The notes under the pieces: model-generated
What the model was told of the DNA's origin: nothing
What the model saw: only the letters and a program-made list of their open reading frames with translations
Databases searched by the model: none
Part shown: piece after piece, positions 36,158 to 43,870 of the stretch
Position numbering within the stretch: position 1 is the stretch's first letter
Layout of the letters: each line of letters begins with the position of its first letter
Translations under genes and position numbers: made by a program
From: QHXW01 sp035280425
GTDB lineage: Bacteria; Acidobacteriota; Terriglobia; Bryobacterales; Bryobacteraceae
DNA: 64,000 bases
Direction: 5' to 3'
Assembly: GCA_035280425.1 (NCBI GenBank)
Contig: DATEFW010000044.1
Location: forward strand, 124,001-188,000

Positions 36158-36613
36158 TTAGGCCGGGGCGTTGGCTGCGATGGCGCGGCCGATCGAGGTC
36201 AGCAGAGCGGTTTCTTCGGCGGTGAACGTGCGCGGAGCGCGGTTGGCGATGCCGAGTGCGCCGACGGCGTCCTCATTACGAAGAATGGGCACAACGAGCG
36301 CGCCTTCCATTCCGGTGGCGCGGGCGCCGGGGCGTGCATTGCCGCTCGAATCGGTCTGTAGATTACAGACGCTCACCGGTTCCTTGCGCTGAACAGCGAG
36401 TCCGGCCATGCCTTTGCCGATCGGGACCAGCTCCACAGCTTTCAAGACAGGCTCTGGAATCCCGGCGCTTGCGGCTTTCAAGTGCAGCACGCCATCGGAT
36501 TCGAGCAGATGGATGGTCCCGGTATCGGCGCCGAAATGTTCCATGGTTAAACGGAGAACCTGGTCCAGATTGCGCGCGGCCAAGGCGGATCGGATTGGTT
36601 CAGGCAACGTCAT
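36158..36613 (-). CDS. GAF-domain protein
   Basis: 151 aa, essentially one GAF domain: GADTGTIHLLESDGVLHLKAASAG, then IGKGMAGLAVQRKEPVSVCNLQ and GALVVPILRNEDAVGALGIANR. Its strands match the methionine-sulfoxide-reductase/sensor type of GAF. No kinase or cyclase domain is attached. It may sense a small ligand or redox state and pass this on through protein contact. It overlaps the end of the upstream FG-GAP gene by 4 nt, so the two are coupled. Confidence 0.87.
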   Translation of the reverse strand: MTLPEPIRSALAARNLDQVLRLTMEHFGADTGTIHLLESDGVLHLKAASAGIPEPVLKAVELVPIGKGMAGLAVQRKEPVSVCNLQTDSSGNARPGARATGMEGALVVPILRNEDAVGALGIANRAPRTFTAEETALLTSIGRAIAANAPA

Positions 36614-37752
36614 TTGCGGCGCGTGAGATTTTCGAATAGAAACAGGCCGCTTTTGCCGCCGACGGCGAAGTCCAGGTCGCCATCGCCATCGATATCCACG
36701 ACAGGAATCTGCATGCCGCTGCCGGTGCGCGTGCTGTAGTCAATGACGTGCTTGATCCATTCGATCGTGCCATCGGTGTCCTTCACGTACTCGTACCAGT
36801 AAATTCCCAGCGGCTCGCGCTCGCCGGGATCGTGGCCGTTGTGCGCCATGAAGCGCTTACCGGTGAGGAAATCCATTTTGCCGTCACCGTTGAGATCAAC
36901 CATAGTCATGGCGTGCGCCTGCGACCAGCTATCGTCGATGCGGTGCTTGGTCCACTTGTTTCCGGGGCCGTGTTCCAGCCAGAAGACGCCGTAGTTGTGG
37001 GCGTTGGAGGAGACGACGTCGTTGCGGCCGTCGCCATTAATGTCCAGCACGTACATGAAACCGACGGCATCGAGATCCCAATCGGGATGCCACTTCCAGG
37101 CGTCTGAACGCGGATTGGGAGGCGCTTCGAACCAGCCTTTGGGCGTGAGGATATCGGTGCGGCCGTCGCCGTTGACATCGCCTGCGCCGATGCCGTGGCC
37201 GTAGCTGTGCGGGCTGACGACGTGCCGGATGAAAGACCGGTTTTTCAGCTCGTACCAGGCGAGCGGCGCTTCGGCCTGGCCGAACTGCGGGAGCAATTCC
37301 TGTTTCTTGCCGTCGTTGTCGATGTCGACAAGGAAGGTGAACTCGACCGACCAGCCGTTTTCGATCGGGTGCTCTTTCCAGTCGCCGATCCCGCGGCCTG
37401 GATTTTGCATCCAGTAAAGTTTTTTTGTGAAGTAAGAGCAGCTTACGATGTCAGGAGCGCCGTCGCCATTGACGTCGATGGGCAGGTCGCTGAAATTATC
37501 GATGTAGTTGTCGCTGTAACTGATGGTGCGGAAGTGGTGCTTGGTCCAGCGCGGGCCCTCATACCAGTTTTCGCCGGAGACGATGTCGAGCTTGCCATCG
37601 CGATTAATGTCAGCAATAGCGCAGGTCTCGTTGGCGCCGAGATCGATGGTGTGCTTTTCAAAGGGAATGTCCGGAGTGCGCACGATCGACCATGCGACGG
37701 CAGCGAGGGCGGCGGACACGAGGCAAAGGGCAAGGATCAACCATCGGCGCAT
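36610..37752 (-). CDS. FG-GAP/VCBS repeat protein, exported
   Basis: 380 aa. A signal peptide or anchor (residues 3-20, WLILALCLVSAALAAVAW) is followed by a seven-bladed-propeller-like series of calcium-binding VCBS/FG-GAP repeats. The pattern DINRDGKLDIVSGENW, DVNGDGAPDIVSCSY, DVNGDGRTDILTPKGW, DINGDGRNDVVSSN, DLNGDGKMDFLTGK and DIDGDGDLDFAVGG recurs about every 50-60 residues. Secreted or periplasmic, probably carbohydrate- or protein-binding, without a recognised catalytic site. The start codon is 7 nt after a TAAAAT box. A related gene lies at 38951-40078 in the opposite direction. Confidence 0.88.
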   Translation of the reverse strand: MRRWLILALCLVSAALAAVAWSIVRTPDIPFEKHTIDLGANETCAIADINRDGKLDIVSGENWYEGPRWTKHHFRTISYSDNYIDNFSDLPIDVNGDGAPDIVSCSYFTKKLYWMQNPGRGIGDWKEHPIENGWSVEFTFLVDIDNDGKKQELLPQFGQAEAPLAWYELKNRSFIRHVVSPHSYGHGIGAGDVNGDGRTDILTPKGWFEAPPNPRSDAWKWHPDWDLDAVGFMYVLDINGDGRNDVVSSNAHNYGVFWLEHGPGNKWTKHRIDDSWSQAHAMTMVDLNGDGKMDFLTGKRFMAHNGHDPGEREPLGIYWYEYVKDTDGTIEWIKHVIDYSTRTGSGMQIPVVDIDGDGDLDFAVGGKSGLFLFENLTRRK

Positions 37753-37769
37753 GCGGACGATTTTACCGC
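37750..37769. repeat. 20-nt direct repeat, left copy
   Basis: These 20 bases (CATGCGGACGATTTTACCGC) recur exactly at 38950-38969, 1200 nt away, in the same orientation. The pair brackets the Tae4-like amidase and its partner gene. This copy contains the start codon and TAAAAT box of the minus-strand FG-GAP gene. Confidence 0.85.
37760..37765 (-). promoter_or_regulatory. TAAAAT box, possible leaderless promoter of the FG-GAP gene
   Basis: On the minus strand the hexamer ends 7 nt before the ATG at 37752. No ribosome site is present. Confidence 0.42.
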
Positions 37770-37801
37770 GTTTAGTTTTGATCGCAGGGCGATTGAGGGG
37801 G

Positions 37802-38290
37802 CTAAAGGGCTCTCCACAGCCAAATACGCTTGGCAAGGCTCCAGTAGTCTTTCGAGGCCTGGTATTCGTCGGAAAACTGTGTGCCGTCCCAGAGATCGAA
37901 ATGGCCGGTGGCATTGGAAAAATGAATATCGAAGCCGAGGATGCCCTTGATCGTTGAGAGGGAGCTCTTGTCGAAAGAATCGCCTTCCTTTTTCTTCATG
38001 TCGAAATCGGGCTTGCCCAACACGTGGTCCAGCCAGGCGTGCAGCTCTCGTACGCGGAACGCATAACGCTTGCCGTCGCCGCCCTTCACGGTGTGCAGAC
38101 CGGCGAACCTGGCAGGAATGGGGAACGCATTGTAGTTCAGGGTCCGGCTCATGCGGATGGCGCAGGTATTGACGATCCAGTCGTCATCGACGTTACCGCC
38201 GATGAGCGTCTTGACGGAATCCGTCGTCGGGTAGTTCATGTAATCGGGATATTGATCCCAGAGCGCCGAGTAGCTGTGAAGCTTTGCCAT
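37802..38290 (-). CDS. Tae4-like peptidoglycan amidase (T6SS amidase effector 4 family)
   Basis: 162 aa, the size of Tae4 effectors, NlpC/P60-like enzymes that cut the D-Glu-mDAP bond of peptidoglycan stems. The N-terminal motif NTCAIRMSRTLNY gives the nucleophile Cys43. GHFDLWDG supplies His130, and the third residue of the triad is probably in the acidic stretch that follows. No signal peptide is visible, as usual for Tae4. No type VI secretion genes occur in the window. It follows a secreted-protein gene by 14 nt. Effector or domesticated autolysin are both possible. Confidence 0.8.
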   Translation of the reverse strand: MAKLHSYSALWDQYPDYMNYPTTDSVKTLIGGNVDDDWIVNTCAIRMSRTLNYNAFPIPARFAGLHTVKGGDGKRYAFRVRELHAWLDHVLGKPDFDMKKKEGDSFDKSSLSTIKGILGFDIHFSNATGHFDLWDGTQFSDEYQASKDYWSLAKRIWLWRAL

Positions 38291-38304
38291 GGATGGTTCC
38301 TTCG

Positions 38305-38952
38305 TTATTCTTTGGCGTCGAGGCGAAAAACGAGCGACGCTCCGCAGGGCACCCAGGAAAGCGGCCGCACGTTGGGATGGCATGTAGGATCGACGGGCTC
38401 CGGTTTCACGCGGTTCCACCGGCAGCGCATCACCGCTTCGGCGGAATCCAGCGACACGCGGTAGCCCAGAGTGTCGAAGAATGCGTCGAGTTCGCGATAG
38501 AGCGCATGGTTGGTAAACAGATCCTTGAGCGCTGCACCGGCAGCGCCTTCGAGCGACTGGCCTGTTTTGGGGTTCCATTTCCCGGAGCAAGCGGCGGCGG
38601 CGGCAATGCGACCGCCGAGTTCCGGATAGAGGCCGACGGTCAGCCGGTAGTCCTTTCTGCGGCCGTATTTCTCAAAAAGCTCCTCGACGAGCGGTTTCCA
38701 GAGTTCGATGCGCTTGGTCATGGAGAGAAGCGCGTGCCGGGTTGCGGGATTCGGAACAATGCCGAGATTCAGCACGCCGGTCTTTTCGTGAAAGATGAGG
38801 GTGGCCTTATGGCCGTCCTCGGTGCGGAACAAATGAATCGCAGTTTTGTCGAGAGGTTTCGGCGGTTGCGCGTTAGCCGGGCCCGGAATCGAGATAGCCA
38901 GCCATGCCGCGGCAGCCACCCGCACGATGACTGCGATAAAATGCCGCGTCAT
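38305..38952 (-). CDS. Exported protein upstream of Tae4-like amidase, possible immunity partner
   Basis: 215 aa with a signal peptide (hydrophobic residues 6-22, cleavage after ANA-QP). The rest has no family that I recognise. It holds four cysteines (AAACSGKW, MRCRWN, PTCHPN, WVPCGAS) suited to disulfides, and a helical middle. Known Tai4 immunity proteins are periplasmic but shorter. Position directly before the amidase and periplasmic location suggest immunity or a delivery partner, which is inference. Its start codon overlaps that of the divergent FG-GAP gene in a CATG tetranucleotide, leaving no ribosome site upstream. Confidence 0.65.
   Translation of the reverse strand: MTRHFIAVIVRVAAAAWLAISIPGPANAQPPKPLDKTAIHLFRTEDGHKATLIFHEKTGVLNLGIVPNPATRHALLSMTKRIELWKPLVEELFEKYGRRKDYRLTVGLYPELGGRIAAAAACSGKWNPKTGQSLEGAAGAALKDLFTNHALYRELDAFFDTLGYRVSLDSAEAVMRCRWNRVKPEPVDPTCHPNVRPLSWVPCGASLVFRLDAKE
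38937..38942 (+). promoter_or_regulatory. TAAAAT box, possible leaderless promoter
   Basis: The hexamer ends 8 nt before the ATG at 38951 and lies inside the start of the opposite gene. Confidence 0.42.
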
Positions 38953-38969
38953 GCGGACGATTTTACCGC
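38950..38969. repeat. 20-nt direct repeat, right copy
   Basis: Exact copy of 37750-37769. This copy contains the first six codons of the plus-strand FG-GAP gene and the start codon of the minus-strand exported protein. Confidence 0.85.
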
Positions 38970-40078
38970 TTTTGCTTTCACTGACCGCCGCGCGCGGCGC
39001 TATGCACTTTCGGGCGCAGGAGATCCAACGTGATTTCGGCGTGGTTTACGCGGTGCTCGTGGCAGATATTAACGGCGACGGCAAACCAGATATTGTGGCA
39101 ATCAATCCGACGCAGGCGGTGTGGTTTGAGAATCCGACCTGGCAGAAGCACGTGATTCTCGACGGTGCTACCAAGCCCGACAACGTCTGCATGGCAGCGG
39201 CGAATATCGACGGTGACGGCAAGCTGGATCTGGCGCTCGGCGCCGACTGGCATCCGTCGAATACAACGAGCGCGGGTTCGCTGCAATGGATCGGACGGGA
39301 TCGCGCGGCGCCGGATGGTCCATGGAAACTGACGCCGATTGCAGAGGAGCCGACCCTGCACCGGATCGGGTGGGGCGATGTAGATGGCGACGGCAAGCCG
39401 GAACTGATTGTGGCTCCATTACACGGGCGGGGCAACAAGGGTCCGCAGTGGGAGGGGCAGGGGTCGCGTATTCTTGTGTTTCACGTCCCGAAAGATCCGG
39501 CGCAGGATGCGTGGCCCATGGAAGTCGCCGATGATTCTTTGCACATCGTGCACAATTTTCTGATCGCGGATTTCGATGGCGACGGGCAGCAGGACATCTT
39601 CACCGCCAGCCGTGAAGGCGTGCACGTTCTGACGCGAAATCCGAATGGCCAGTGGACCAAAACAAAGATCGGCGAAGGCGCGCCGGGCGAGATTAAGATG
39701 GGGCACATGGCCGGTAAGCGGTACCTAGCGACGGTCGAGCCGTGGCACGGGAACTCGATCGTGATTTACGAGGAACACGCAGAGTTGTGGCCGCGGCAGG
39801 TGATTGAAGACAAGCTCGCGGGTGCTCACGCGATCGGCTGGGGCGATTTCGATGGCGATGGCAACGATGAGCTGGCGGTGGGATGGCGAGAGAAGAATTA
39901 CGGAGTGGCAGTCTACAAGCGCGCGGGTGACGGCTCGTGGTCGAAGATGATGGTCGATGATGGCGGCATGGCGGCGGAAGACCTTGCCGTGGCGGATTTG
40001 AACGGCGACGGGCGGCCGGACATTGTAGCGGGAGGACGCAAAACCGCGAACATCAAAATATATTGGAACGAAAAGTAG
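38951..40078 (+). CDS. FG-GAP/VCBS repeat protein, exported
   Basis: 375 aa. A short signal peptide (MRTILPLLLSLTAARGAMHF) is followed by VCBS/FG-GAP repeats: DINGDGKPDIVAIN, NIDGDGKLDLALGADW, DVDGDGKPELIVAPL, DFDGDGQQDIFTAS, DFDGDGNDELAVGW and DLNGDGRPDIVAGG. The calcium-loop aspartates are intact in every blade. It should fold as an extracytoplasmic beta-propeller; no catalytic motif is seen. It resembles the divergently placed gene at 36610-37752, and the two may be paralogues now separated by the amidase cassette. Confidence 0.88.
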   Translation: MRTILPLLLSLTAARGAMHFRAQEIQRDFGVVYAVLVADINGDGKPDIVAINPTQAVWFENPTWQKHVILDGATKPDNVCMAAANIDGDGKLDLALGADWHPSNTTSAGSLQWIGRDRAAPDGPWKLTPIAEEPTLHRIGWGDVDGDGKPELIVAPLHGRGNKGPQWEGQGSRILVFHVPKDPAQDAWPMEVADDSLHIVHNFLIADFDGDGQQDIFTASREGVHVLTRNPNGQWTKTKIGEGAPGEIKMGHMAGKRYLATVEPWHGNSIVIYEEHAELWPRQVIEDKLAGAHAIGWGDFDGDGNDELAVGWREKNYGVAVYKRAGDGSWSKMMVDDGGMAAEDLAVADLNGDGRPDIVAGGRKTANIKIYWNEK

Positions 40079-40081
40079 GCC

Positions 40082-42208
40082 TTACGGCAGCAGAGCGGGG
40101 ATGCCGGTTCTGCCGGTTTCGAGCTCTTCGAGCAGCAGCGTAAGGCGCGATGCAGCGTTCACCCTTCCTCCGAAGCGCAGCTCGTTATAGGCGGCGGTTA
40201 ATTGATCCACCAGCATGCCGGTTTCTGCGGGAAGGGAAGCCGCGAACTCCCGCGGGGTAAACCACGCCGGTTTCTGAAAGCCTCGGCGGCGCAGAATGTC
40301 GAGCATGCGCGCGTAGAGCAGCGTGGCATCGCTCGACGAGGCCCGCCCGTCGCGCACCCGGCGAACGCGGTGGAGTACGTGAAGGGCGCGCCAGGCGCGA
40401 GGTCCGAGCATAGCGCCAGCTATCGAGAGCAGCACGATGGCGACTAAAGGTGCACCATATTCAGCCGCCCAGCGGTGCGCGCTCGCCCGCCATGCGGTGA
40501 CCATGTCGTTCCAGGTGTCGAGCCAGCGCATACGGACGTAGCGGCTGGAGTTCTGCATGCGCTCGGCGAGCACCAACTGGCGGTTCAAATCGTAGCGCAG
40601 CACCCAGTCCTGCCACAGAGTATCGGCGGCGTCGGCCCACATAGCGAGTTTGGTCATCAGGCCGCTCGCAGGCGGATTGGGATCGGGCGGCGTAGGGTCA
40701 AACGTGGTCCAGCCACGGCCCTTGAGAAACGCCTCGACCCAACTGTGTGCGTCGGAAGCTCGGACGACGTAGAGTTTGGTGATGGGATTCAATGTGCCGC
40801 TTTGAAAGCCATTAACCAGCCGCGCCGGAATGCCGATAGCGCGCAGCATGACGGTCATCGCCGAGGCGAAATACTCGCAGTGACCCTTTTTTCGCTCGAA
40901 CAAGAAATTGGCGATGGGATCTCTGGCTTCATGCGACGGAAGTTCGAGCGTATAGCCGTAGGAAGTGCGGAGATGCTTTTCGATCGCGCGCGCGCGCTCG
41001 TCATCCGAGCTCAGGCCTACAACTAAACTTCCTGCGAGCGCCCGGACGCGCGGATCAAAAGACGGCGGCAGCTCGAGATCCTGCTCCCGCACCGCGGGAG
41101 ACAGTGTTGCGCTGTTCGAATCCAACGGATTCTCGGCCACGCTATAGACCGAGTAGCGAAAGTTATCGGGCGGCACAAAACCAAGCCGGAGATTATCGTT
41201 TGGCCCGCGGATCAGGGAAATTTTCGGCGGCAGGCTGACGTGTTCGGCCATGCGGTCGACAAAGATTGCATCGGAGTCAACGGCATTGAGCGTGACTTCA
41301 TAGACGAAATGGGCGCCCGTGCGGCGGTTGTCGGTTACTTGAACCCACTCGTTTTCGGAATGCACCCGCTGGCCGCGGCCGCGAGCGTTCGTCCAGCGCT
41401 TGCCGTCGAACTGGCTTAGTGCGATTCCGCGCCACCTGAGGTTTCCGGGGAACTCTGGATTCACGGGCCGGATGTGCATAACCGCGCTCGAATCGTTTTT
41501 AATCGTTCCGATCTGATCGAGCGAGACCTCGCTGGAAAATCCAGGTAGATGGATGCGGCGGGAAATCATCCGGCTGAGGACAGCGTTCGGGCTGCGGGGC
41601 AGCAGGAAAAACAAGCCTGCCGTGAGGATTAGAATGCCGCAGGTCAACAGCGTTGCCAGTCCGGCCAGGCGCGGATGAAACCGCCGCAAACCCGAACGGG
41701 CGATCTGGTGAGGTTTCTGCATGGCGCGCCGGATCTCCGCGCTGGTGAAGGCGGCAACTGCAGAAAGCAGATAAAAACCCAAAAAAACCAAAAAACTGAG
41801 GCTCGCGGAAAGAATTGCGGCGGCGAGAATTTCCAAAAACGCGATCACCGCCGTATAGAGATAATCGCGGTTCGTGCGCGCGGTAAGAATCTTTACGACC
41901 GCCAGAAAAAGCACCAGGTGGAGCGTGGGCTCGAAGAATTCGTGGGAAACAAAGAAATAATCGATCGGATAGAAGCCAATAAACGCGAGAGTGACAATGT
42001 TGATGAGGCGGTCAGAAATCTGGAACCGCAGCACTCCGGTGACGAGCAGCGCCCGCAGAATAAGGCCGCAACCGGTAAGAACGATGGTCGGAGCGTCGAG
42101 AAAGCCGGACCCGGCTACCGCCAGATAACCGCTGGCAACTAATCCCCATAACGAAAGCTGGAAGAAGCGCTCGACCGAGAGCTGGGGGTTGATGCCGGTA
42201 CGCACCAC
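40082..42208 (-). CDS. TgpA-type membrane transglutaminase-like protein
   Basis: 708 aa. Several N-terminal helices (about residues 15-185) are followed by DUF3488-type sequence and a periplasmic transglutaminase core. Catalytic Cys, His and Asp are seen in KKGHCEYFASAMTVMLR, RASDAHSWVEAFL and WTTFDPTPP. A last helix (APLVAIVLLSIAGAML) and a C-terminal DUF4129-like tail (GFQKPAWFTPREFAASL) complete the TgpA layout. TgpA is often next to MoxR/DUF58 genes; here those lie 13 kb away. The GTG start at 42208 has a TAGAAT box 6 nt upstream. Confidence 0.9.
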   Translation of the reverse strand: MVRTGINPQLSVERFFQLSLWGLVASGYLAVAGSGFLDAPTIVLTGCGLILRALLVTGVLRFQISDRLINIVTLAFIGFYPIDYFFVSHEFFEPTLHLVLFLAVVKILTARTNRDYLYTAVIAFLEILAAAILSASLSFLVFLGFYLLSAVAAFTSAEIRRAMQKPHQIARSGLRRFHPRLAGLATLLTCGILILTAGLFFLLPRSPNAVLSRMISRRIHLPGFSSEVSLDQIGTIKNDSSAVMHIRPVNPEFPGNLRWRGIALSQFDGKRWTNARGRGQRVHSENEWVQVTDNRRTGAHFVYEVTLNAVDSDAIFVDRMAEHVSLPPKISLIRGPNDNLRLGFVPPDNFRYSVYSVAENPLDSNSATLSPAVREQDLELPPSFDPRVRALAGSLVVGLSSDDERARAIEKHLRTSYGYTLELPSHEARDPIANFLFERKKGHCEYFASAMTVMLRAIGIPARLVNGFQSGTLNPITKLYVVRASDAHSWVEAFLKGRGWTTFDPTPPDPNPPASGLMTKLAMWADAADTLWQDWVLRYDLNRQLVLAERMQNSSRYVRMRWLDTWNDMVTAWRASAHRWAAEYGAPLVAIVLLSIAGAMLGPRAWRALHVLHRVRRVRDGRASSSDATLLYARMLDILRRRGFQKPAWFTPREFAASLPAETGMLVDQLTAAYNELRFGGRVNAASRLTLLLEELETGRTGIPALLP

Positions 42209-42214
42209 ATTTTC

Positions 42215-42220
42215 ATTCTA
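42215..42220 (-). promoter_or_regulatory. TAGAAT box, possible leaderless promoter of the transglutaminase gene
   Basis: On the minus strand the hexamer ends 6 nt before the GTG at 42208, and no ribosome site is present. Confidence 0.4.
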
Positions 42221-42244
42221 ACCTGCGGCTCGGACCCGCCCGTT

Positions 42245-43675
42245 TCACTCCACCTTGGGGCGCCGGCGATGCCAGTCTGTAACGGTCTGAAATGCTTTGC
42301 CCATTGCCAGCAATGTGTTTTCCGAGAAGGCCGGGCCTACGAGCTGAATTCCAACCGGCAGACTATCGGCGAAGCCGCATGGCAGCGAAAGCGCCGGCAA
42401 TCCGGCAAGGTTGCCCGCCGGAATCAGGGCGCTCATGCCGGGATCTTTGGGCGCCGGGTGATCTGCGGTGTGCCGGTCAAGTGGTTCGCTGATTTTGGGA
42501 GCGGTGCCATAGCGGGCGGGAGCGAGCAAGACGTCTACGCCGGCAAATAGCACGCGAATCTTCTGCTGCGCCAGCCTGCGGATGCGCATGGCTTTGAGAT
42601 AATCCTTGGCGGAAATATCGAGCCCGGCTTTAAGACCCGCAATCTGCTTGGCGTCGGCAAGCTCGCCGACCTTCCCGCTAGTGGTCAGCGGCTCGAAAAC
42701 GGACGAGCCTTCCGCAGATATGATCGTGCCGGTCAGCGCGCCGTAAGGCATATCAGGCAATTTGACCTCCACGAGTTGCGCACCGGTTTGGCGAAACGCG
42801 GCAAGCGCCTGCTCGAAAACGGGCCGCGCAGGCGGCGATGCATGTTCAGAAAAATCCACCGGCGCGTAGCCGATGCGAAGGTCCTTCGGCTGGCGATAGT
42901 ACTGCGGGGTGTAATAGAAGCTCTTGTGCGCCGAGCCGGGATCCTTGGAATCGCCGCCGGCCATCTCTGCCAGGGCCAACCCGCAATCGTCCGCCGAATG
43001 GCACAGCGGCCCTAGCTTATCCATGGTCCAGGAGAGCGCCATGGCTCCGTGTCGGCTCACCAGCCCGTATGTCGGACGCAGCCCGGTGACGCCGCAGAAT
43101 GCGGCCGGCGTAATGATCGAGCCGGAGGTTTCCGAACCGATCGCAAACGGCACGAGGCCCGCCGCCACCGCGCTCGCCGATCCGCTCGATGAACCGCCTG
43201 ACCAGCGTGCGCGGTCCCAGGGATTCAGTCCGGGCCCGAACATCGACGCCGCCGCAGAGCGGTAGCCGCCGCCACCTGCGAGCTCCACCATGGCGAGCTT
43301 GCCGATAAGAACGGCGCCGGTCTTGTTCAGCTTTTCGAGAACGGTGGCTGCGTAATCGAACACCTGCCCTGCATAGGGACGGGCGCCCCAAGTCGTGGGT
43401 ACGCCGGGCCAGGCCAGCAGATCTTTCGCTCCGAAAGGAATACCTTGCAGCGGGCCGCGGTAGCGCTGGCGCTTCAGCTCCTTATCGACTTCGTGCGCGC
43501 GGCGGATGGCCTGCTCGGTGAGCGGCAGCGCGAGAGCGTTATAGCGCGGGCCCAGCCGCTCCAGCCGCTGCGCAAAGGCGCGCACCAGCTCCACCGCGGT
43601 AAATTCCTTGGCCACCAGTTTGGCATTCAACTCCGCGATGGTAGCGAAGAAGATATCGTCGTTGAATCCGGCCAT
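42245..43675 (-). CDS. Amidase (amidase-signature family)
   Basis: 476 aa. The Ser-cisSer-Lys triad of the amidase-signature family is present: Lys in GIPFGAKDLLAWPG, and the serines in the Gly/Ser loop RWSGGSSSGSASAVAAG, followed by GSETSGSIITPAAFCG. It is closest in feel to GatA-like amidases, but it is not part of a gatCAB set, so a general amide hydrolase is likelier. No signal peptide. It is preceded by a 62-aa twin-arginine-like protein gene 6 nt upstream, an arrangement suggesting joint function. Confidence 0.93.
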   Translation of the reverse strand: MAGFNDDIFFATIAELNAKLVAKEFTAVELVRAFAQRLERLGPRYNALALPLTEQAIRRAHEVDKELKRQRYRGPLQGIPFGAKDLLAWPGVPTTWGARPYAGQVFDYAATVLEKLNKTGAVLIGKLAMVELAGGGGYRSAAASMFGPGLNPWDRARWSGGSSSGSASAVAAGLVPFAIGSETSGSIITPAAFCGVTGLRPTYGLVSRHGAMALSWTMDKLGPLCHSADDCGLALAEMAGGDSKDPGSAHKSFYYTPQYYRQPKDLRIGYAPVDFSEHASPPARPVFEQALAAFRQTGAQLVEVKLPDMPYGALTGTIISAEGSSVFEPLTTSGKVGELADAKQIAGLKAGLDISAKDYLKAMRIRRLAQQKIRVLFAGVDVLLAPARYGTAPKISEPLDRHTADHPAPKDPGMSALIPAGNLAGLPALSLPCGFADSLPVGIQLVGPAFSENTLLAMGKAFQTVTDWHRRRPKVE

Positions 43676-43681
43676 GGCGGC

Positions 43682-43870
43682 TCAGGCCTTAAATTGAAAT
43701 GCGGGCTCGGTAGACATCGGCAGTTCTACCTTCGCCAGAGCTTCTGCGTTCTTCTCGATCTGTTCCTTTGCAGCGGTGGTCAGATCTGCAGGCGGGCTTT
43801 CGGCGGGCAGCCTGCGCAGCGTAGCGGCTGAGCCGAGCGCTGCCGCCAGCTCGCGCCGTGTGATTTTCAT
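43682..43870 (-). CDS. Small protein with Tat-like N terminus (62 aa)
   Basis: Starts MKITRRELAAALGSAAT, a twin-arginine-like signal with a short hydrophobic stretch, then a hydrophilic, Glu/Lys-containing helix (LTTAAKEQIEKNAEALAKV) and a TEPAFQFKA tail. I do not recognise a family. The ATG at 43870 overlaps the aroDE stop as ATGA; an ATG two codons earlier at 43876 is an alternative. It sits between aroDE and the amidase. It may be a short secreted subunit that accompanies the amidase, which is inference. Confidence 0.6.
   Translation of the reverse strand: MKITRRELAAALGSAATLRRLPAESPPADLTTAAKEQIEKNAEALAKVELPMSTEPAFQFKA

Noticed and set aside
34913..36361. A 482-codon open frame on the plus strand
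   Set aside because: It is antisense to the Gfo/Idh/MocA gene and parts of its neighbours, which have clear motifs on the minus strand.
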